A DNA stretch of 64,000 bases from Lentisalinibacter sp964427415 (GCA_964427415.1 CAYRUH010000009.1:39480-103479); one strand, 5' to 3'. Shown: positions 17,841-27,903, counted from the first letter of the stretch. Made by a program: numbers and translations. Notes: a model not told the origin generated them from the sequence alone.

Positions 17841-19133
17841 ATGAGCAACAAGCACTTCACGCTGACAAGCCCCGAGGGCGACGGCACAGAGCTGGCCGTG
17901 CACGAGGGTACCCTCGGCCCGGGCGTGGTCGATATCTCCAGCCTGTACCGCGAGCGCGGCGTCTTCACTTACGACCCGGGTTTCATGGCCACCGCCAGCT
18001 GCGAGAGCAAGGTCACCTTCATCGACGGCGGCGAAGGCGTGTTGCTCTACCGCGGCTACCCCGTGGAGCAGCTGGCCGAGCACTCCTCGTTCATCGAAGT
18101 GTGCTACCTGCTCCTTTACGGCGATCTGCCGACCAAGGACGAGCTCGAGGAATTCGAGTCGATCATCCGCCACCACACCATGCTGAACGAGTCGGTGTCC
18201 CGGTTCTTCATGGGTTTCCGTTACGATGCCCACCCCATGGCCATGCTCTCGGCAGTGGTAAGCTCGATGTCGGCTTTCTACCACGACACCATGAACATCC
18301 ACGACGACCGCCAGCGCGACATCTTTGCCCACCGCATCATCGCCAAGCTGCCCACCATCGCCGCCGCGGCCTACAAGCACTCCATCGGCCAGCCGTTCAT
18401 CTATCCGCGCAATGACCTGGACTACTGCTCTAACCTGCTGAACATGTTCTTCGCGGTGCCGGCCGAGCCCTATCACGTGGATCCGGTCGCGGCCGAGGCC
18501 CTGGATCTGCTGTTCATCCTGCACGCCGATCACGAGCAGAACTGCTCCACTTCCACGGTACGCATGGCGGGCAGCTCCGGCGCGAATCCCTACTCGGCCA
18601 TCGCAGCCGGCATCTCTGCGCTCTGGGGACCGGCCCATGGCGGGGCCAATGAGGCAGTGCTGGAGATGCTTGAGGAGATCGGCGATGTGAAGCAGATCCC
18701 GAAATACGTCGAGAAGGCGAAGGATAAGGACGACCCCTTCCGCCTGATGGGGTTCGGCCACCGGGTCTACAAGAACTTCGATCCCCGGGCGAAAATCATT
18801 CGCGAGATGTGCCACAAGGTGCTGAACAAGCTGGGCAATGACGACAGCCCGCTGTTCGAGCTGGCGCTGGAACTGGAGCAGGTCGCGCTGAAGGACGAGT
18901 ACTTCGTCGAGAAGAACCTGTATCCGAACGTGGACTTCTACTCGGGCATCATCTACCGGGCGCTGGGCATCCCCACCTCCATGTTCACGGTGATGTTCGC
19001 CATCGGTCGCACGGTCGGCTGGGTGGCCCACTGGCGGGAGATGATCACCGAACCCGGGCGGCGCATCAGCCGGCCACGCCAGCTGTATACCGGTCCCGTC
19101 CAGCGGGACTACCTGCCCCTCGACCAGCGCTGA
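17841..19133 (+). CDS. gltA: Citrate synthase (type II, hexameric family)
   Basis: Condenses oxaloacetate and acetyl-CoA at the entry of the TCA cycle. 430 aa with the catalytic histidines in LHADHEQNCSTST, WGPAHGGANEAVLEM and MGFGHRVYKNFDPR, and the catalytic aspartate in YPNVDFYSG. It appears monocistronic: 220 bp of non-coding sequence precedes it and a convergent gene follows. Confidence 0.98.
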   Translation: MSNKHFTLTSPEGDGTELAVHEGTLGPGVVDISSLYRERGVFTYDPGFMATASCESKVTFIDGGEGVLLYRGYPVEQLAEHSSFIEVCYLLLYGDLPTKDELEEFESIIRHHTMLNESVSRFFMGFRYDAHPMAMLSAVVSSMSAFYHDTMNIHDDRQRDIFAHRIIAKLPTIAAAAYKHSIGQPFIYPRNDLDYCSNLLNMFFAVPAEPYHVDPVAAEALDLLFILHADHEQNCSTSTVRMAGSSGANPYSAIAAGISALWGPAHGGANEAVLEMLEEIGDVKQIPKYVEKAKDKDDPFRLMGFGHRVYKNFDPRAKIIREMCHKVLNKLGNDDSPLFELALELEQVALKDEYFVEKNLYPNVDFYSGIIYRALGIPTSMFTVMFAIGRTVGWVAHWREMITEPGRRISRPRQLYTGPVQRDYLPLDQR

Positions 19134-19135
19134 CC

Positions 19136-19156
19136 TGCTCCCTGGTTGCGGGAGCA
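19136..19156. terminator. Candidate bidirectional terminator hairpin
   Basis: Perfect 7-bp stem (tgctccc / gggagca) with a 7-nt loop in the 36-bp gap between the convergent gltA and hypothetical genes. It lacks a T-tract, so intrinsic termination is only suggested by position. Confidence 0.45.
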
Positions 19157-19169
19157 CCGCGCATCGGAA

Positions 19170-19790
19170 TCAGAATATCGGGCCAGGTGCCTCGGCCAGC
19201 AGCTTCTCCAGCTTGCGGGTATCCGCGCGGCGCATCGGCCGTCCGTCCACGGGACTGATCGGCGCCTGCCTGAGCCCCTTCTCGGGGAATACCGTCGCCT
19301 CGACCGTGGCCTCGGCGCAGCGGAAGCGATAGCCCGGGTAGGCATGCAGCTGGTCCTGACGGCTCTTCAGCCGGCGCTCGTAGAGCCGGTAGGCGGTCTG
19401 CTCGCCGTCCAGCTGCCAGGCCACCTCTTCCGGCGAGTCGGCGAACAGATGCAGGTTGATGGCGGAATGGGAAGCCGCCGTGCCGGCCAGCACCGGGCCG
19501 ACCAGGCGCGGGCGGAACTCGGCAAAGCGGTGCATCACCTGCAGCGCGATGCGGCGGAGGCGATCCAGCAACCTGGAGTGGTCCGAGGCGCCGAACAGCC
19601 GGTGATGCTCGATGAGCGCCGACTCGATCTCGGTATTGCTGGGCAGCGCACCACGTTCGCGGAAGCCCAGCCGCTCCGCGGCTTTCATCTTGGCCCGGCG
19701 GTAATTCTGGATGCCCTGGTCGGCGATGATACGGGCGGCCTCGCGTGCCAGCAGCTGGCGGGTCCGGCACACGTCGTCATGCTTCGGCAT
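19170..19790 (-). CDS. Conserved hypothetical protein (206 aa)
   Basis: I do not recognise a named family. The protein is soluble and basic with no signal peptide. The middle segment LVGPVLAGTAASHSAINLHLF loosely resembles a nucleotidyltransferase-fold core (GS/T...S-x-I-x-L), but the usual paired aspartates are absent. The C-terminal half has many charged residues and PISPVDGRPMRRADTRKLEKLL. Codon use looks like its neighbours. It sits between gltA and mrcA on the minus strand with its own start after a short gap from mrcA's stop. Confidence 0.7.
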   Translation of the reverse strand: MPKHDDVCRTRQLLAREAARIIADQGIQNYRRAKMKAAERLGFRERGALPSNTEIESALIEHHRLFGASDHSRLLDRLRRIALQVMHRFAEFRPRLVGPVLAGTAASHSAINLHLFADSPEEVAWQLDGEQTAYRLYERRLKSRQDQLHAYPGYRFRCAEATVEATVFPEKGLRQAPISPVDGRPMRRADTRKLEKLLAEAPGPIF

Positions 19791-19829
19791 GGCGCTCTCT
19801 CCTGCGCTCAGGCTGGCCTGCGGCGGCTC

Positions 19830-22454
19830 TCAGAAGATGGGATCCTCGATGTCGCCGCTCGAGCCGGTATCGTTGTAGATATCGTCCGCGCCGCCGATTG
19901 TACCGGCTTCCGGCTCGTTACCGACGCGGAATTTCTCAAAGATGAAATTGCCGTCTTCAGAGCCCACCGGCCGGCCGGTCTGCGGTGAAACCCGCACCGT
20001 GACGAGCCCCTCCGGTTCCTCGATGCGAGCCGTCGGCGCGCCGTCGAGCGCCCGTTCCATGAAGTGGATCCAGACGGGCAGCGCCGTGCGCGAGCCCTCC
20101 TCACCCGCCCCCAGCGGCTTGTCCTCGTCGAAGCCCACCCAGGTGACCGCTACCAGATCGGCGTTGAAGCCGCCAAACCAGGCGTCGCGGCGGTCGTTGG
20201 AGGTGCCGGTCTTGCCGTACAGATCGTCCCGGCCGAGCGCGCGGGCCCGCCGCCCGGTTCCGCGGCGGATGACGTCGCGCATCATGTCGGCAACCAGGAA
20301 GCCATTCTCTCTGGTGATGACCCGATCGGCGAGCCGGATGCCGGCGTAGAGTCTCGGATCCTCATTCGCCGTGGGCCGCCAGTCGAGGGTCCGCCCCTCC
20401 AGCGCTTCGATGCCGGCAAGGGGATCAGTCCGGTTGCCGGCCGGTCCGGCTCCCCGATCGGCGAGAGGGTCGGCAAAGGGGTCGGCCTCGATCTCCGCCA
20501 GTTCCTCGCTGTATTCGCAATCCGGGCAGACTTTCGGCGGGTCGGGCCGGTACAGTACCTTGCCTTCGCTATCCTCGATGCGGTCGATGAAGTAGGGCTC
20601 CACCCGGTAGCCGCCGTTGGCGAACACCGAATAGCCGAGTGCCATGTCCAGCGGCGAGACGGCCCCGCTGCCGAGCGCCAGCGAGTAGTTGTAGGGCACG
20701 GCCTCGTCCGCGAAGCCAAAGCCCCGGATGTGCGGCACCGCATCGCCCAGACCGGTGCGGATCAGCACTCGCACCGAGGCCAGGTTCAGCGAGCGGTACA
20801 ACGCTTCGCGCATGCGCACGGGGCCGTAGAACTTGCCGGTGTAATTGATGGGCTTCCACGGTCCCTCCAGCTCCTCCGACTCGAATACCACCGGGGTGTC
20901 GTTGAAGATGGTGGCCGCGGTGAAGCCTTTCTCGAGCGCGGCGGAGTAGATGAAGGGCTTGAAGGCGGAGCCGGGCTGGCGCCGGATCTGGACGGCACGA
21001 TTGAACTTGCTGGCCGCGTAATCGAAACCGCCGACGAGACTGACCACGGCGCCGTCGTTCGGGTCCACGGACACCAGCGTGCCCTGGGCGGCCGGCACCT
21101 GGGCCAGCGCCCAGCTGTCGGACACCGTGGGTATCACGTGGATCACGTCGCCCACGGCCAGCACCTCGCCGACGGACTCCGGCGGGGAACCCACCCGGTC
21201 GTCGTCGATATAGGGTTTCGCCCAGCTGATGCCCGACCACGGCACCCGCACGATGCGCTCCCGCCGGAGGGCGACGGCCGCGCTGTCATCCTCGCCGAGG
21301 CCGACCACGACAGCCACCCGCAGACCGCCGGGCTCCGGGTAGTCTTCCAGCGTCTGCAGCAGCTCCGGCGGCAGAGGCAGGTAGCCGCCGCGCGCATCGG
21401 CGACGCTGGCGCCGTTGCCACTCCGGCCATTCGTGCCCTCGTCGCCGCCGGCCGGCACGGGCAGCTCGAGTCTCGCCAGCGGTCCCCGGTAGCCGTGGCG
21501 CCGGTCGTATTCCAGCAGGCCGTTGCGCACCGCATACACGGCGGCGGTCTGCAGCGAGGAGTCGAGCGTGGTGGTCACGCGGTAGCCGCCGGAGTAGATC
21601 TCGGGGCCGTAGCGCTCCAGCATCTCGCGGCGCACCATTTCGGCCAGATAGGGCGCGGTCAGCTCCACCGCCGGCCCGTGCAGGCGGGACTCCATGGGAT
21701 ATTCCACGGCGGCGTCGTACTGCGCCTCCGTGAGGTAGTCCAGCTCGCGCATGCGGCGCAGAACATAGCTCCGCCGTGAGGTGGCCTTCTCCGGGCTGCG
21801 CACCGGGTTGTAGGCCGACGGCGCCTGCAGCAGGCCGGCCAGCGTCGCGGCCTCTGCGGCGTTGATCTCCTGCAGCGTCTTGTTGAAGTACACCCGGGAG
21901 GCGGCCGCCACGCCGTAGGCCCGCTGGCCGAAGAACATCTTGTTCAGGAACATGGCAAGGATCTCCTCCTTGCTGAATTCCTTCTCGATCTTCCAGGCCA
22001 GGAAAGCTTCCCGGATCTTGCGCGTGAACAGCCGCTCGCGGGACAGGAAATAGTCCCGGGCCAGCTGCTGGGTGATGGTGCTGCCGCCCTGGCTGCGTGA
22101 GCCGGTCAGCAGGAAATTGATGCCGGCGCGCAGCACGCCTTGATAGTCGATGCCCGGGTGTGCGAAGAAGCGGTCGTCCTCGGCGGCCAGGAAGGCCTGC
22201 ACCACGTGCCCGGGGATTTCGTCGTATTCCACCGGTATGCGGCGCTGCTCACCGATCTCGGCGATCAGCCTTCCGTCCCGGCTGTAGACCCTGAGCGGGA
22301 TCTGCAGGGGGATGTTCCGGATGGTTGCCGCCTCGGGCAGGCCTGCCAGGGTGTAGTGGTAGGCGCCGACGACGGCCGCCGTCAACGACAGGACGAGTAT
22401 GGCCAGCGTGCCGGCCAGGCCGGTGAGGATGCGGGTGAGAGATGGTGTTGCCAA
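19830..22454 (-). CDS. mrcA: Penicillin-binding protein 1A
   Basis: Bifunctional class A PBP (874 aa) for peptidoglycan polymerisation and cross-linking. N-terminal membrane anchor (residues about 10-35), GT51 glycosyltransferase with EDDRFFAHPGID and GGSTITQQLARD, an OB-like insert, then transpeptidase motifs SAFK, SLN and KTGTSND. It starts at a TTG (22454); no better ATG exists nearby. It is divergent from pilM, the arrangement seen in Pseudomonas (ponA-pilM). Confidence 0.96.
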   Translation of the reverse strand: MATPSLTRILTGLAGTLAILVLSLTAAVVGAYHYTLAGLPEAATIRNIPLQIPLRVYSRDGRLIAEIGEQRRIPVEYDEIPGHVVQAFLAAEDDRFFAHPGIDYQGVLRAGINFLLTGSRSQGGSTITQQLARDYFLSRERLFTRKIREAFLAWKIEKEFSKEEILAMFLNKMFFGQRAYGVAAASRVYFNKTLQEINAAEAATLAGLLQAPSAYNPVRSPEKATSRRSYVLRRMRELDYLTEAQYDAAVEYPMESRLHGPAVELTAPYLAEMVRREMLERYGPEIYSGGYRVTTTLDSSLQTAAVYAVRNGLLEYDRRHGYRGPLARLELPVPAGGDEGTNGRSGNGASVADARGGYLPLPPELLQTLEDYPEPGGLRVAVVVGLGEDDSAAVALRRERIVRVPWSGISWAKPYIDDDRVGSPPESVGEVLAVGDVIHVIPTVSDSWALAQVPAAQGTLVSVDPNDGAVVSLVGGFDYAASKFNRAVQIRRQPGSAFKPFIYSAALEKGFTAATIFNDTPVVFESEELEGPWKPINYTGKFYGPVRMREALYRSLNLASVRVLIRTGLGDAVPHIRGFGFADEAVPYNYSLALGSGAVSPLDMALGYSVFANGGYRVEPYFIDRIEDSEGKVLYRPDPPKVCPDCEYSEELAEIEADPFADPLADRGAGPAGNRTDPLAGIEALEGRTLDWRPTANEDPRLYAGIRLADRVITRENGFLVADMMRDVIRRGTGRRARALGRDDLYGKTGTSNDRRDAWFGGFNADLVAVTWVGFDEDKPLGAGEEGSRTALPVWIHFMERALDGAPTARIEEPEGLVTVRVSPQTGRPVGSEDGNFIFEKFRVGNEPEAGTIGGADDIYNDTGSSGDIEDPIF

Positions 22455-22880
22455 AGCGCTTTCCGGTCCTTGCCAGCGTCAGGGGCTTACTGCATAGTGA
22501 CTGCGGCCGAAGCGGACCGTTCCTTGTTGACAAGGGGGCATGGGGCGGTCCGGGTCAGGGCGAAGACCGGATCATACCGTCAGCGGGGGGCCAGACCGCA
22601 ATGCTTCGCGGCAACAGTCTACAACCATACCCGGCAGGCTGCACACGGCCGGCCTGGTTTGGTTGCACTGAAACTCCCCGCCCCCTCCACTTTCGGGCCT
22701 GGCTCACTACCGGTACACAGTTCACAGAATACGCAACGGGGCGTGCCTTACTATACGCGGGCATTCAGCAGGGGATCAGCGTCGTTTTATTTAACATTAC
22801 GTTGATATATAGTTAAACCGGTTTCTTCAGGCGTCCCGCCACTTATCCAGCGTAACCTACGGACTCGGAAGGGAAAACAG
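22455..22880. other. Divergent promoter region mrcA-pilM (426 bp)
   Basis: No gene is supported here. The pilM-proximal part (about 22780-22815) is AT-rich and includes ttgatatatagttaaac, which could carry a pilM promoter, and GGAAGGGA lies just before the pilM GTG. I could not find a spaced GG-N10-GC sigma-54 site. Confidence 0.5.
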
Positions 22881-23942
22881 GTGCAATTCGGCAAGAAAAA
22901 TCGTCCGCTCCTGGGGCTTGACATAACGACGTCGTCAGTCAAGCTCATCGAGCTCTCCCAGAGCGGCAAGCGCTACCGCGTCGAATCGTATGCGGCAGAG
23001 CCGACCCCGCCCAACTCCATCAACGAGAAAAACATCGTCGATGCCCAGGCCGTAGGCGGCGCCATCCGGCGGGCCGTGAAGCGGGCCGCCACCAAGTGCA
23101 GGGACGTGGCCATCGCCATCAGCGGCGACGCCGCCATCACCAAGGTGATCCAGATGCCTGCCTCGCTGGCGGACAAGGATCTCGAAGGGCAGGTGGAGAT
23201 TCAGGCCGACCAGTACATCCCCTTCCCGATGGAAGAGGTCAGCTTCGACTTCGAGGTGATCGGGGCGAACGAGAACGACCCGGACATGAACGACGTGCTG
23301 CTGGTGGCTACCCGTACGGACAACGTGGACCAACGGCAGGCGGCCGTCGACGCCGCCGGGCTGGGTGCCCGGGTGGTCGACGTCGAGGCCTTCGCCCTGG
23401 AGAACGCCTGCCAGCTCCTCACCCATCAGATGCCGAACGGCGGCGTAGGTCAGTCGGTCGCAGTGGTCGATATCGGCGCCAGCGCCACCACCTTCAGCGT
23501 GCTGGACGACCTGAAAGTCGTCTACACCCGCGACTTCGCCTTCGGCGGCGTGCAGCTCACCGAAGAGATCATGCGTACCTACGGCCTGTCCATGGAGGAC
23601 GCCGGCCGGGCGAAAAAGGAAGGCGGTCTGCCCAGCAACTACCAGCCCGAGGTGCTCGACCCCTTCATCGACGACATGACCCAGCAGGTCAGCCGCTCGC
23701 TGCAGTTCTACCTGGCCTCCGGCGGCGGCCGGGAGCAGCCCGACATGATCCTGGTCTGCGGCGGCTGCGCCAACATACCGGGCATCGCCGACGTCATCTC
23801 GAGCCGGGTGGGCATCCCGACGGAGATCGGTGACCCGCTCGGCCAGATGAAGATCGCATCGAAAGCCAAATCCCAGGGCGTCACCAAGGATTCCACGGCG
23901 CTGCTGATCGCCTGCGGGCTCGCATTGAGGAGCTTCGACTGA
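22881..23942 (+). CDS. pilM: Type IV pilus inner-membrane platform protein PilM
   Basis: Cytoplasmic actin-like ATPase of the alignment complex. 353 aa from GTG 22881 (ribosome site GGAAGGGA). FtsA/MreB-like motifs: GLDITTSSVKLIEL near the N-terminus, VVDIGASATTFSV in the phosphate 2 region and LVCGGCANIPGI near the C-terminus. Its stop overlaps the pilN start by 1 bp (TGATG). PilM binds the N-terminal tail of PilN. Confidence 0.97.
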   Translation: MQFGKKNRPLLGLDITTSSVKLIELSQSGKRYRVESYAAEPTPPNSINEKNIVDAQAVGGAIRRAVKRAATKCRDVAIAISGDAAITKVIQMPASLADKDLEGQVEIQADQYIPFPMEEVSFDFEVIGANENDPDMNDVLLVATRTDNVDQRQAAVDAAGLGARVVDVEAFALENACQLLTHQMPNGGVGQSVAVVDIGASATTFSVLDDLKVVYTRDFAFGGVQLTEEIMRTYGLSMEDAGRAKKEGGLPSNYQPEVLDPFIDDMTQQVSRSLQFYLASGGGREQPDMILVCGGCANIPGIADVISSRVGIPTEIGDPLGQMKIASKAKSQGVTKDSTALLIACGLALRSFD

Positions 23943-24511
23943 TGCCGCGTATTAACCTACTGCCCTGGCGCGAAGAGCAGCGCAAGCAACGCCAGCAACA
24001 ATTCGGCATCGCCATCGTGCTGTCGGTGCTGCTGGCAGGCCTGGTGATCTGGCTGGGCAACCTGTTTTACCAGAGCCGCATCGACTACCAGGAAGATCGC
24101 AACCAGCGGCTCGAGGCCGAGATCGCCGAGCTGAACAAGGCCATCAAGGAGATCGAAGGCCTGGAGCGCCAGAAGGAGCGTCTGCTGGCCCGCATGGAGA
24201 TCATCGAGCAGCTGCAGACCAGCCGCCCGCTGGTCGTGCACCTGTTCGACGAGCTCGTGCGCACGCTGCCGGAGGGCGTCTATCTCACCGGCGTCAAACA
24301 GACCGGCCGGGAGATCCAGATCACCGGCACGGCCCAGTCCAGCACCCGGGTGTCTGCCTTCATGCGCAACATCGATGCTTCCGAGTGGCTCACCGACCCG
24401 GACCTGGAGCAGATCCGCACCGTGGACGCGGGCCAGGCCGAGCGCTTCAACTTCACGCTGAAGGCGAAGCAGGTGAAGGTCACGGACGAGGATGAGGAGG
24501 AAGCCGCATGA
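23942..24511 (+). CDS. pilN: Type IV pilus assembly protein PilN
   Basis: 189 aa bitopic inner-membrane protein. The N-terminus MPRINLLPWRE is the conserved cytoplasmic motif that docks on PilM. One membrane helix (residues about 22-43) is followed by a coiled coil (about 48-85) and a ferredoxin-like periplasmic domain containing LVRTLPEGVYLTGV. The end is strongly acidic (DEDEEEA). Overlaps pilO by 4 bp. Confidence 0.97.
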   Translation: MPRINLLPWREEQRKQRQQQFGIAIVLSVLLAGLVIWLGNLFYQSRIDYQEDRNQRLEAEIAELNKAIKEIEGLERQKERLLARMEIIEQLQTSRPLVVHLFDELVRTLPEGVYLTGVKQTGREIQITGTAQSSTRVSAFMRNIDASEWLTDPDLEQIRTVDAGQAERFNFTLKAKQVKVTDEDEEEAA

Positions 24512-25107
24512 ACGTCCTCGATGAACTGCGCAGTCTCGATACCAACGACGTCGGCCGCTGGCCCCTGCCGTTCCGTGTCGGTGCCATCGTCATCGTCTTT
24601 GTCGCGGTAACCGTGTTCGGCATCTACATGACGGTAATGAAAAACAAAGTGCCGCTGCTGGAGCGTGCCGAGGCGCGTGAGCGGGAGCTCAGGCAGACTT
24701 TCGAGAACAAGCAGAGCAAGGCGGCCAATTTCGACGCCTACCGTGCCCAGCTAGGCCAGATGCGACAGTCCTTCGGCACGATGCTGCGCCAGCTGCCGGG
24801 AGAGACCGAGATACCGAACCTGATCGTCGACATCTCCCAGACCGGTCTGGCAGCGGGGCTGGAGGAGAAGCTGTTCGAGCCCCAGGGCGAGATCCGCAAG
24901 GACTTCTACGCCGAGAAGCCCATCAAGATCCAGCTGGCCGGCAACTATCACGAGATCGCGAATTTCGCCAGCAGCGTGGCGGCGCTGCCCCGGATCGTGA
25001 CGCTGCACGACATCCAGATCCAGCCGGCGACGGACGAACAGTTCGATGAGCTGTCGCTGGACGTAACCGCCAAGACCTATCGCTATCTGGAAGAGGAGAC
25101 CGAGTGA
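24508..25107 (+). CDS. pilO: Type IV pilus assembly protein PilO
   Basis: 199 aa bitopic inner-membrane protein that dimerises with PilN. A membrane helix lies at residues about 27-47, then a coiled coil (LLERAEARERELRQTF) and a periplasmic domain with FGTMLRQLPGETEIPNLIVDISQ and ALPRIVTLHDIQI. Coupled to pilN (ATGA overlap) and to pilP. Confidence 0.96.
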   Translation: MNVLDELRSLDTNDVGRWPLPFRVGAIVIVFVAVTVFGIYMTVMKNKVPLLERAEARERELRQTFENKQSKAANFDAYRAQLGQMRQSFGTMLRQLPGETEIPNLIVDISQTGLAAGLEEKLFEPQGEIRKDFYAEKPIKIQLAGNYHEIANFASSVAALPRIVTLHDIQIQPATDEQFDELSLDVTAKTYRYLEEETE

Positions 25108-25673
25108 TGAGGCAGGAACCTCGCTTCCAGGTAAAAGCTGTCAGGCTGCGATCCGCCCGCCTCTTCGCCGTGCTGGCGGGGCTCGCGCTGCCTTTCGCGG
25201 CCGGTTGCGGTGGCGGCATGAACGACCTCAATGCCTACATCGACCAGGTGAAGGCGAGGCCCGGCGACCGCCCGGACCCGCTGCCCGAGATTCAGAGCTA
25301 CGAGAACTACGTCTACACGGCCGACGTGGACGGGCTGCGCTCGCCTTTCGTGCCGGATTCGCCGGTGGCCGATACGCGCTCCGCGGGTGGCGGCGGCATC
25401 CGCCCGGACGTCGACCGCAGCCGGGAATACCTGGAGCAGTTCCCGCTGGATTCCCTCGATATGGTAGGCACGCTGCAGCAGGGCGCGACGACCTACGGCC
25501 TGGTCCAGACCGCAGACGGACTAATCAACCGGGTGACCGTCGGCAATTACGTCGGCCAGAACGATGGCCGCATCATCGAGATCAACGAGTCGGAGATCCG
25601 TGTCAAAGAGATCGTCTCCGACGGCATAGGGGGGTATCTGGAGAGAGATGCCGCCATCCGTATTTCGGACTGA
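25107..25673 (+). CDS. pilP: Type IV pilus lipoprotein PilP
   Basis: 188 aa inner-membrane lipoprotein linking PilNO to the PilQ secretin. Basic N-terminus, hydrophobic stretch and a lipobox ending at AAGC (LPFAAGC). The C-terminal beta domain has FPLDSLDMVGTL, GLVQTADGLINRVTVGNYVG and DGIGGYLER. ATG 25107 is used; a GTG one codon upstream also overlaps the pilO stop. Confidence 0.95.
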   Translation: MRQEPRFQVKAVRLRSARLFAVLAGLALPFAAGCGGGMNDLNAYIDQVKARPGDRPDPLPEIQSYENYVYTADVDGLRSPFVPDSPVADTRSAGGGGIRPDVDRSREYLEQFPLDSLDMVGTLQQGATTYGLVQTADGLINRVTVGNYVGQNDGRIIEINESEIRVKEIVSDGIGGYLERDAAIRISD

Positions 25674-25704
25674 GGCCAAGCAGATGGCACTGGGAGAAAC
25701 TGGA

Positions 25705-27903
25705 ATGACTCGCACAACGAAGCCGCTGCCGGCGAACAATCACGGGCTGGACGTCCTCAGGCATCCTCTCGGCTGGTTCGCCGCCCTCATCCTGCCCGCC
25801 CTCGTGCTGCTATTCGCCTCCGCGGGCACCTATGCACAGGACGGGCCCGGGAACACACTGCAGGACATTCAGGTCCAGTCGCTGCCCGGGCAGCAGGTGG
25901 AACTGCGGCTGATTCTCTCGGGGCCTGCTGCGGAGCCGCTCAGCTTCACCATCGAGAACCCGGCGCGCATCGCGCTCGACCTGCCCGACACCGCTCTCGG
26001 CCTCAGCTCCCGCCGCCGTGACGTGGATCTGCGCATGCTGGATACCGTGCTGACCGCGGAAGCCAACGGCCGCACCCGCGTGGTGCTGAACCTGGACAGC
26101 ATGGTGCCTTACGAGACCCGCGTGTCCGGCAATACCGTCATCCTGACCCTCGGCGAGGGCGGCGACATGGTGGCGGAGACCACCACGTTCACCGGCGCGC
26201 CGCCGGCCTCCTCCGCGGCCGCGAGCGGGCCCCGCGCCATCGAGAACGTCGACTTCCGCCGCACCCGTGAAGGCGGCGGCCGCATCATCATCGACCTGAC
26301 CGACCCGTCCACGCCGGTCGACATACGCCAGGAAGGCGGCCGCGTCGTCGCCGTGTTCAAGGGCACGGATCTGCCGGGCGAACTCATCCGCCGGCTGGAC
26401 GTGCAGGACTTCGCCACCCCGGTCACCACCATCGACGCGGTGCGGGTCAACAACGACGCGCGCGTGCTGATCTCCGCGGACGGCGACTACGAACAGCTCG
26501 CCTATCAGTCGGACGAAGTCTTCACCATCGAGATCAACCCGGTGGCCGAAGAAGAAGAGCAGGCCGCCAGCCTGTTCGCCGAAGACAAGGATTACGAGGG
26601 CGAGCGCGTCACGCTGAATTTCCAGGACATCGAGACCCGTGCGGTGCTGCAGCTGCTGGCCGAGATCAGCGGCCGCAATATTGTGGTCTCCGACACCGTC
26701 CAGGGCAACGTCACGCTGCGCCTGAACAGCGTGCCCTGGGACCAGGCGCTGGACATCGTCCTGACCACCAAGGGTCTGGACATGCGCCAGAACGGCAATG
26801 TCATCATCGTGGCGCCGGCGGAGGAGATCGCCGCCCGCGAGAAGGCGGATCTCGAGGCCAAGCAGGCCATCCAGGAGCTGGAGCCGCTGTTCTCCGAGTT
26901 CCTGCAGGTGAACTACGCCAAGGCGGGCGATCTGGCCGCGCTGATCAAGGAAGGCGAGAACTCGCTGCTCTCCGACCGCGGCTCGGTGGCCATCGACGAG
27001 CGCACCAATACGCTGCTGGTGCAGGACACCGTCGACCGTCTGCGTGACGTGCGCCGCCTGGTGCAGACGCTGGACATCCCGGTGCGCCAGGTGCTGATCG
27101 AGTCCCGCATCGTGGTGGTGAACGACGACTTCAGCCGCGAACTCGGCGTGCGTCTCGGCCTCACCGCCGTGCAGGAGAACTCCAGCGACGGCCTGTTCTC
27201 CGTGACCGGTACCAGCGCGGGTTCCGACGTGATCACCGCCTCGGCGCTGGAGAATCTGGCCGACACGGGTCAGCCGTTCCCGGTCGACGCGCCGGCGGTC
27301 AACAACCGCTACAACGTGAACCTGCCGGTGAGCAATCCGGCCGGCCAGATCGCGCTGGCGATCCTGGATTCGGACTACATCGTGGACCTCGAACTCTCCG
27401 CCCTGCAGGCCGAGGGCCGGGGCGAGATCGTCTCGACGCCGCGGGTGATCACCGCCAACCAGAAGGAGGCGCTGATCGAGCAGGGCGTGGAGATCCCGTT
27501 CCAGGAGTCCTCCTCCAGCGGTGCGACCACGACCCAGTTCAAAAAGGCGGTGCTCAGCATGTCGGTGACACCGCAGATCACGCCGGACGACAACATCATA
27601 ATGGACCTGGTGGTGAATTCGGACAGTGTCGGCGAACTGGTGGCGAGCGCCACCGGCGGCTTCGTGCCGAGTATCGACACCCGCGAGATCCGCACCCAGG
27701 TGCTCGTGCGCGACGGCCAGACCGTCGTGCTCGGAGGAATCTACGAGACAGAGCGACGAGAAGTGGCCAACAAGGTCCCGCTGCTGGGCGACATCCCCGG
27801 CGTGGGCGCGCTGTTCCGCTCCACCCAGAACGTGGCGAACAAGTCGGAACTGCTCATCTTCGTGACACCGAAGATCCTGGAAGAAAACGCAGTCGTTTAC
27901 TGA
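25705..27903 (+). CDS. pilQ: Type IV pilus secretin PilQ
   Basis: Outer-membrane channel for the pilus, 732 aa from ATG 25705. That start has GGGAG (25692-25696) 8 bp upstream; the in-frame ATGs at 25648 and 25684 lie closer to or inside pilP. A signal peptide ends near TYAQD. Two AMIN domains follow (peptidoglycan binding), then a short secretin/TonB N domain (NFQDIETRAVLQLLAEISGRNIVVSD), an N1 domain and the secretin core with VPLLGDIPGVGALFRS near the C-terminus. Confidence 0.96.
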   Translation: MTRTTKPLPANNHGLDVLRHPLGWFAALILPALVLLFASAGTYAQDGPGNTLQDIQVQSLPGQQVELRLILSGPAAEPLSFTIENPARIALDLPDTALGLSSRRRDVDLRMLDTVLTAEANGRTRVVLNLDSMVPYETRVSGNTVILTLGEGGDMVAETTTFTGAPPASSAAASGPRAIENVDFRRTREGGGRIIIDLTDPSTPVDIRQEGGRVVAVFKGTDLPGELIRRLDVQDFATPVTTIDAVRVNNDARVLISADGDYEQLAYQSDEVFTIEINPVAEEEEQAASLFAEDKDYEGERVTLNFQDIETRAVLQLLAEISGRNIVVSDTVQGNVTLRLNSVPWDQALDIVLTTKGLDMRQNGNVIIVAPAEEIAAREKADLEAKQAIQELEPLFSEFLQVNYAKAGDLAALIKEGENSLLSDRGSVAIDERTNTLLVQDTVDRLRDVRRLVQTLDIPVRQVLIESRIVVVNDDFSRELGVRLGLTAVQENSSDGLFSVTGTSAGSDVITASALENLADTGQPFPVDAPAVNNRYNVNLPVSNPAGQIALAILDSDYIVDLELSALQAEGRGEIVSTPRVITANQKEALIEQGVEIPFQESSSSGATTTQFKKAVLSMSVTPQITPDDNIIMDLVVNSDSVGELVASATGGFVPSIDTREIRTQVLVRDGQTVVLGGIYETERREVANKVPLLGDIPGVGALFRSTQNVANKSELLIFVTPKILEENAVVY

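Noticed and set aside
22660..22700. Sigma-54 promoter for pilM (TGGTTTGGTTGC)
   Set aside because: The GG and GC doublets are 7 bp apart, not the required 10.
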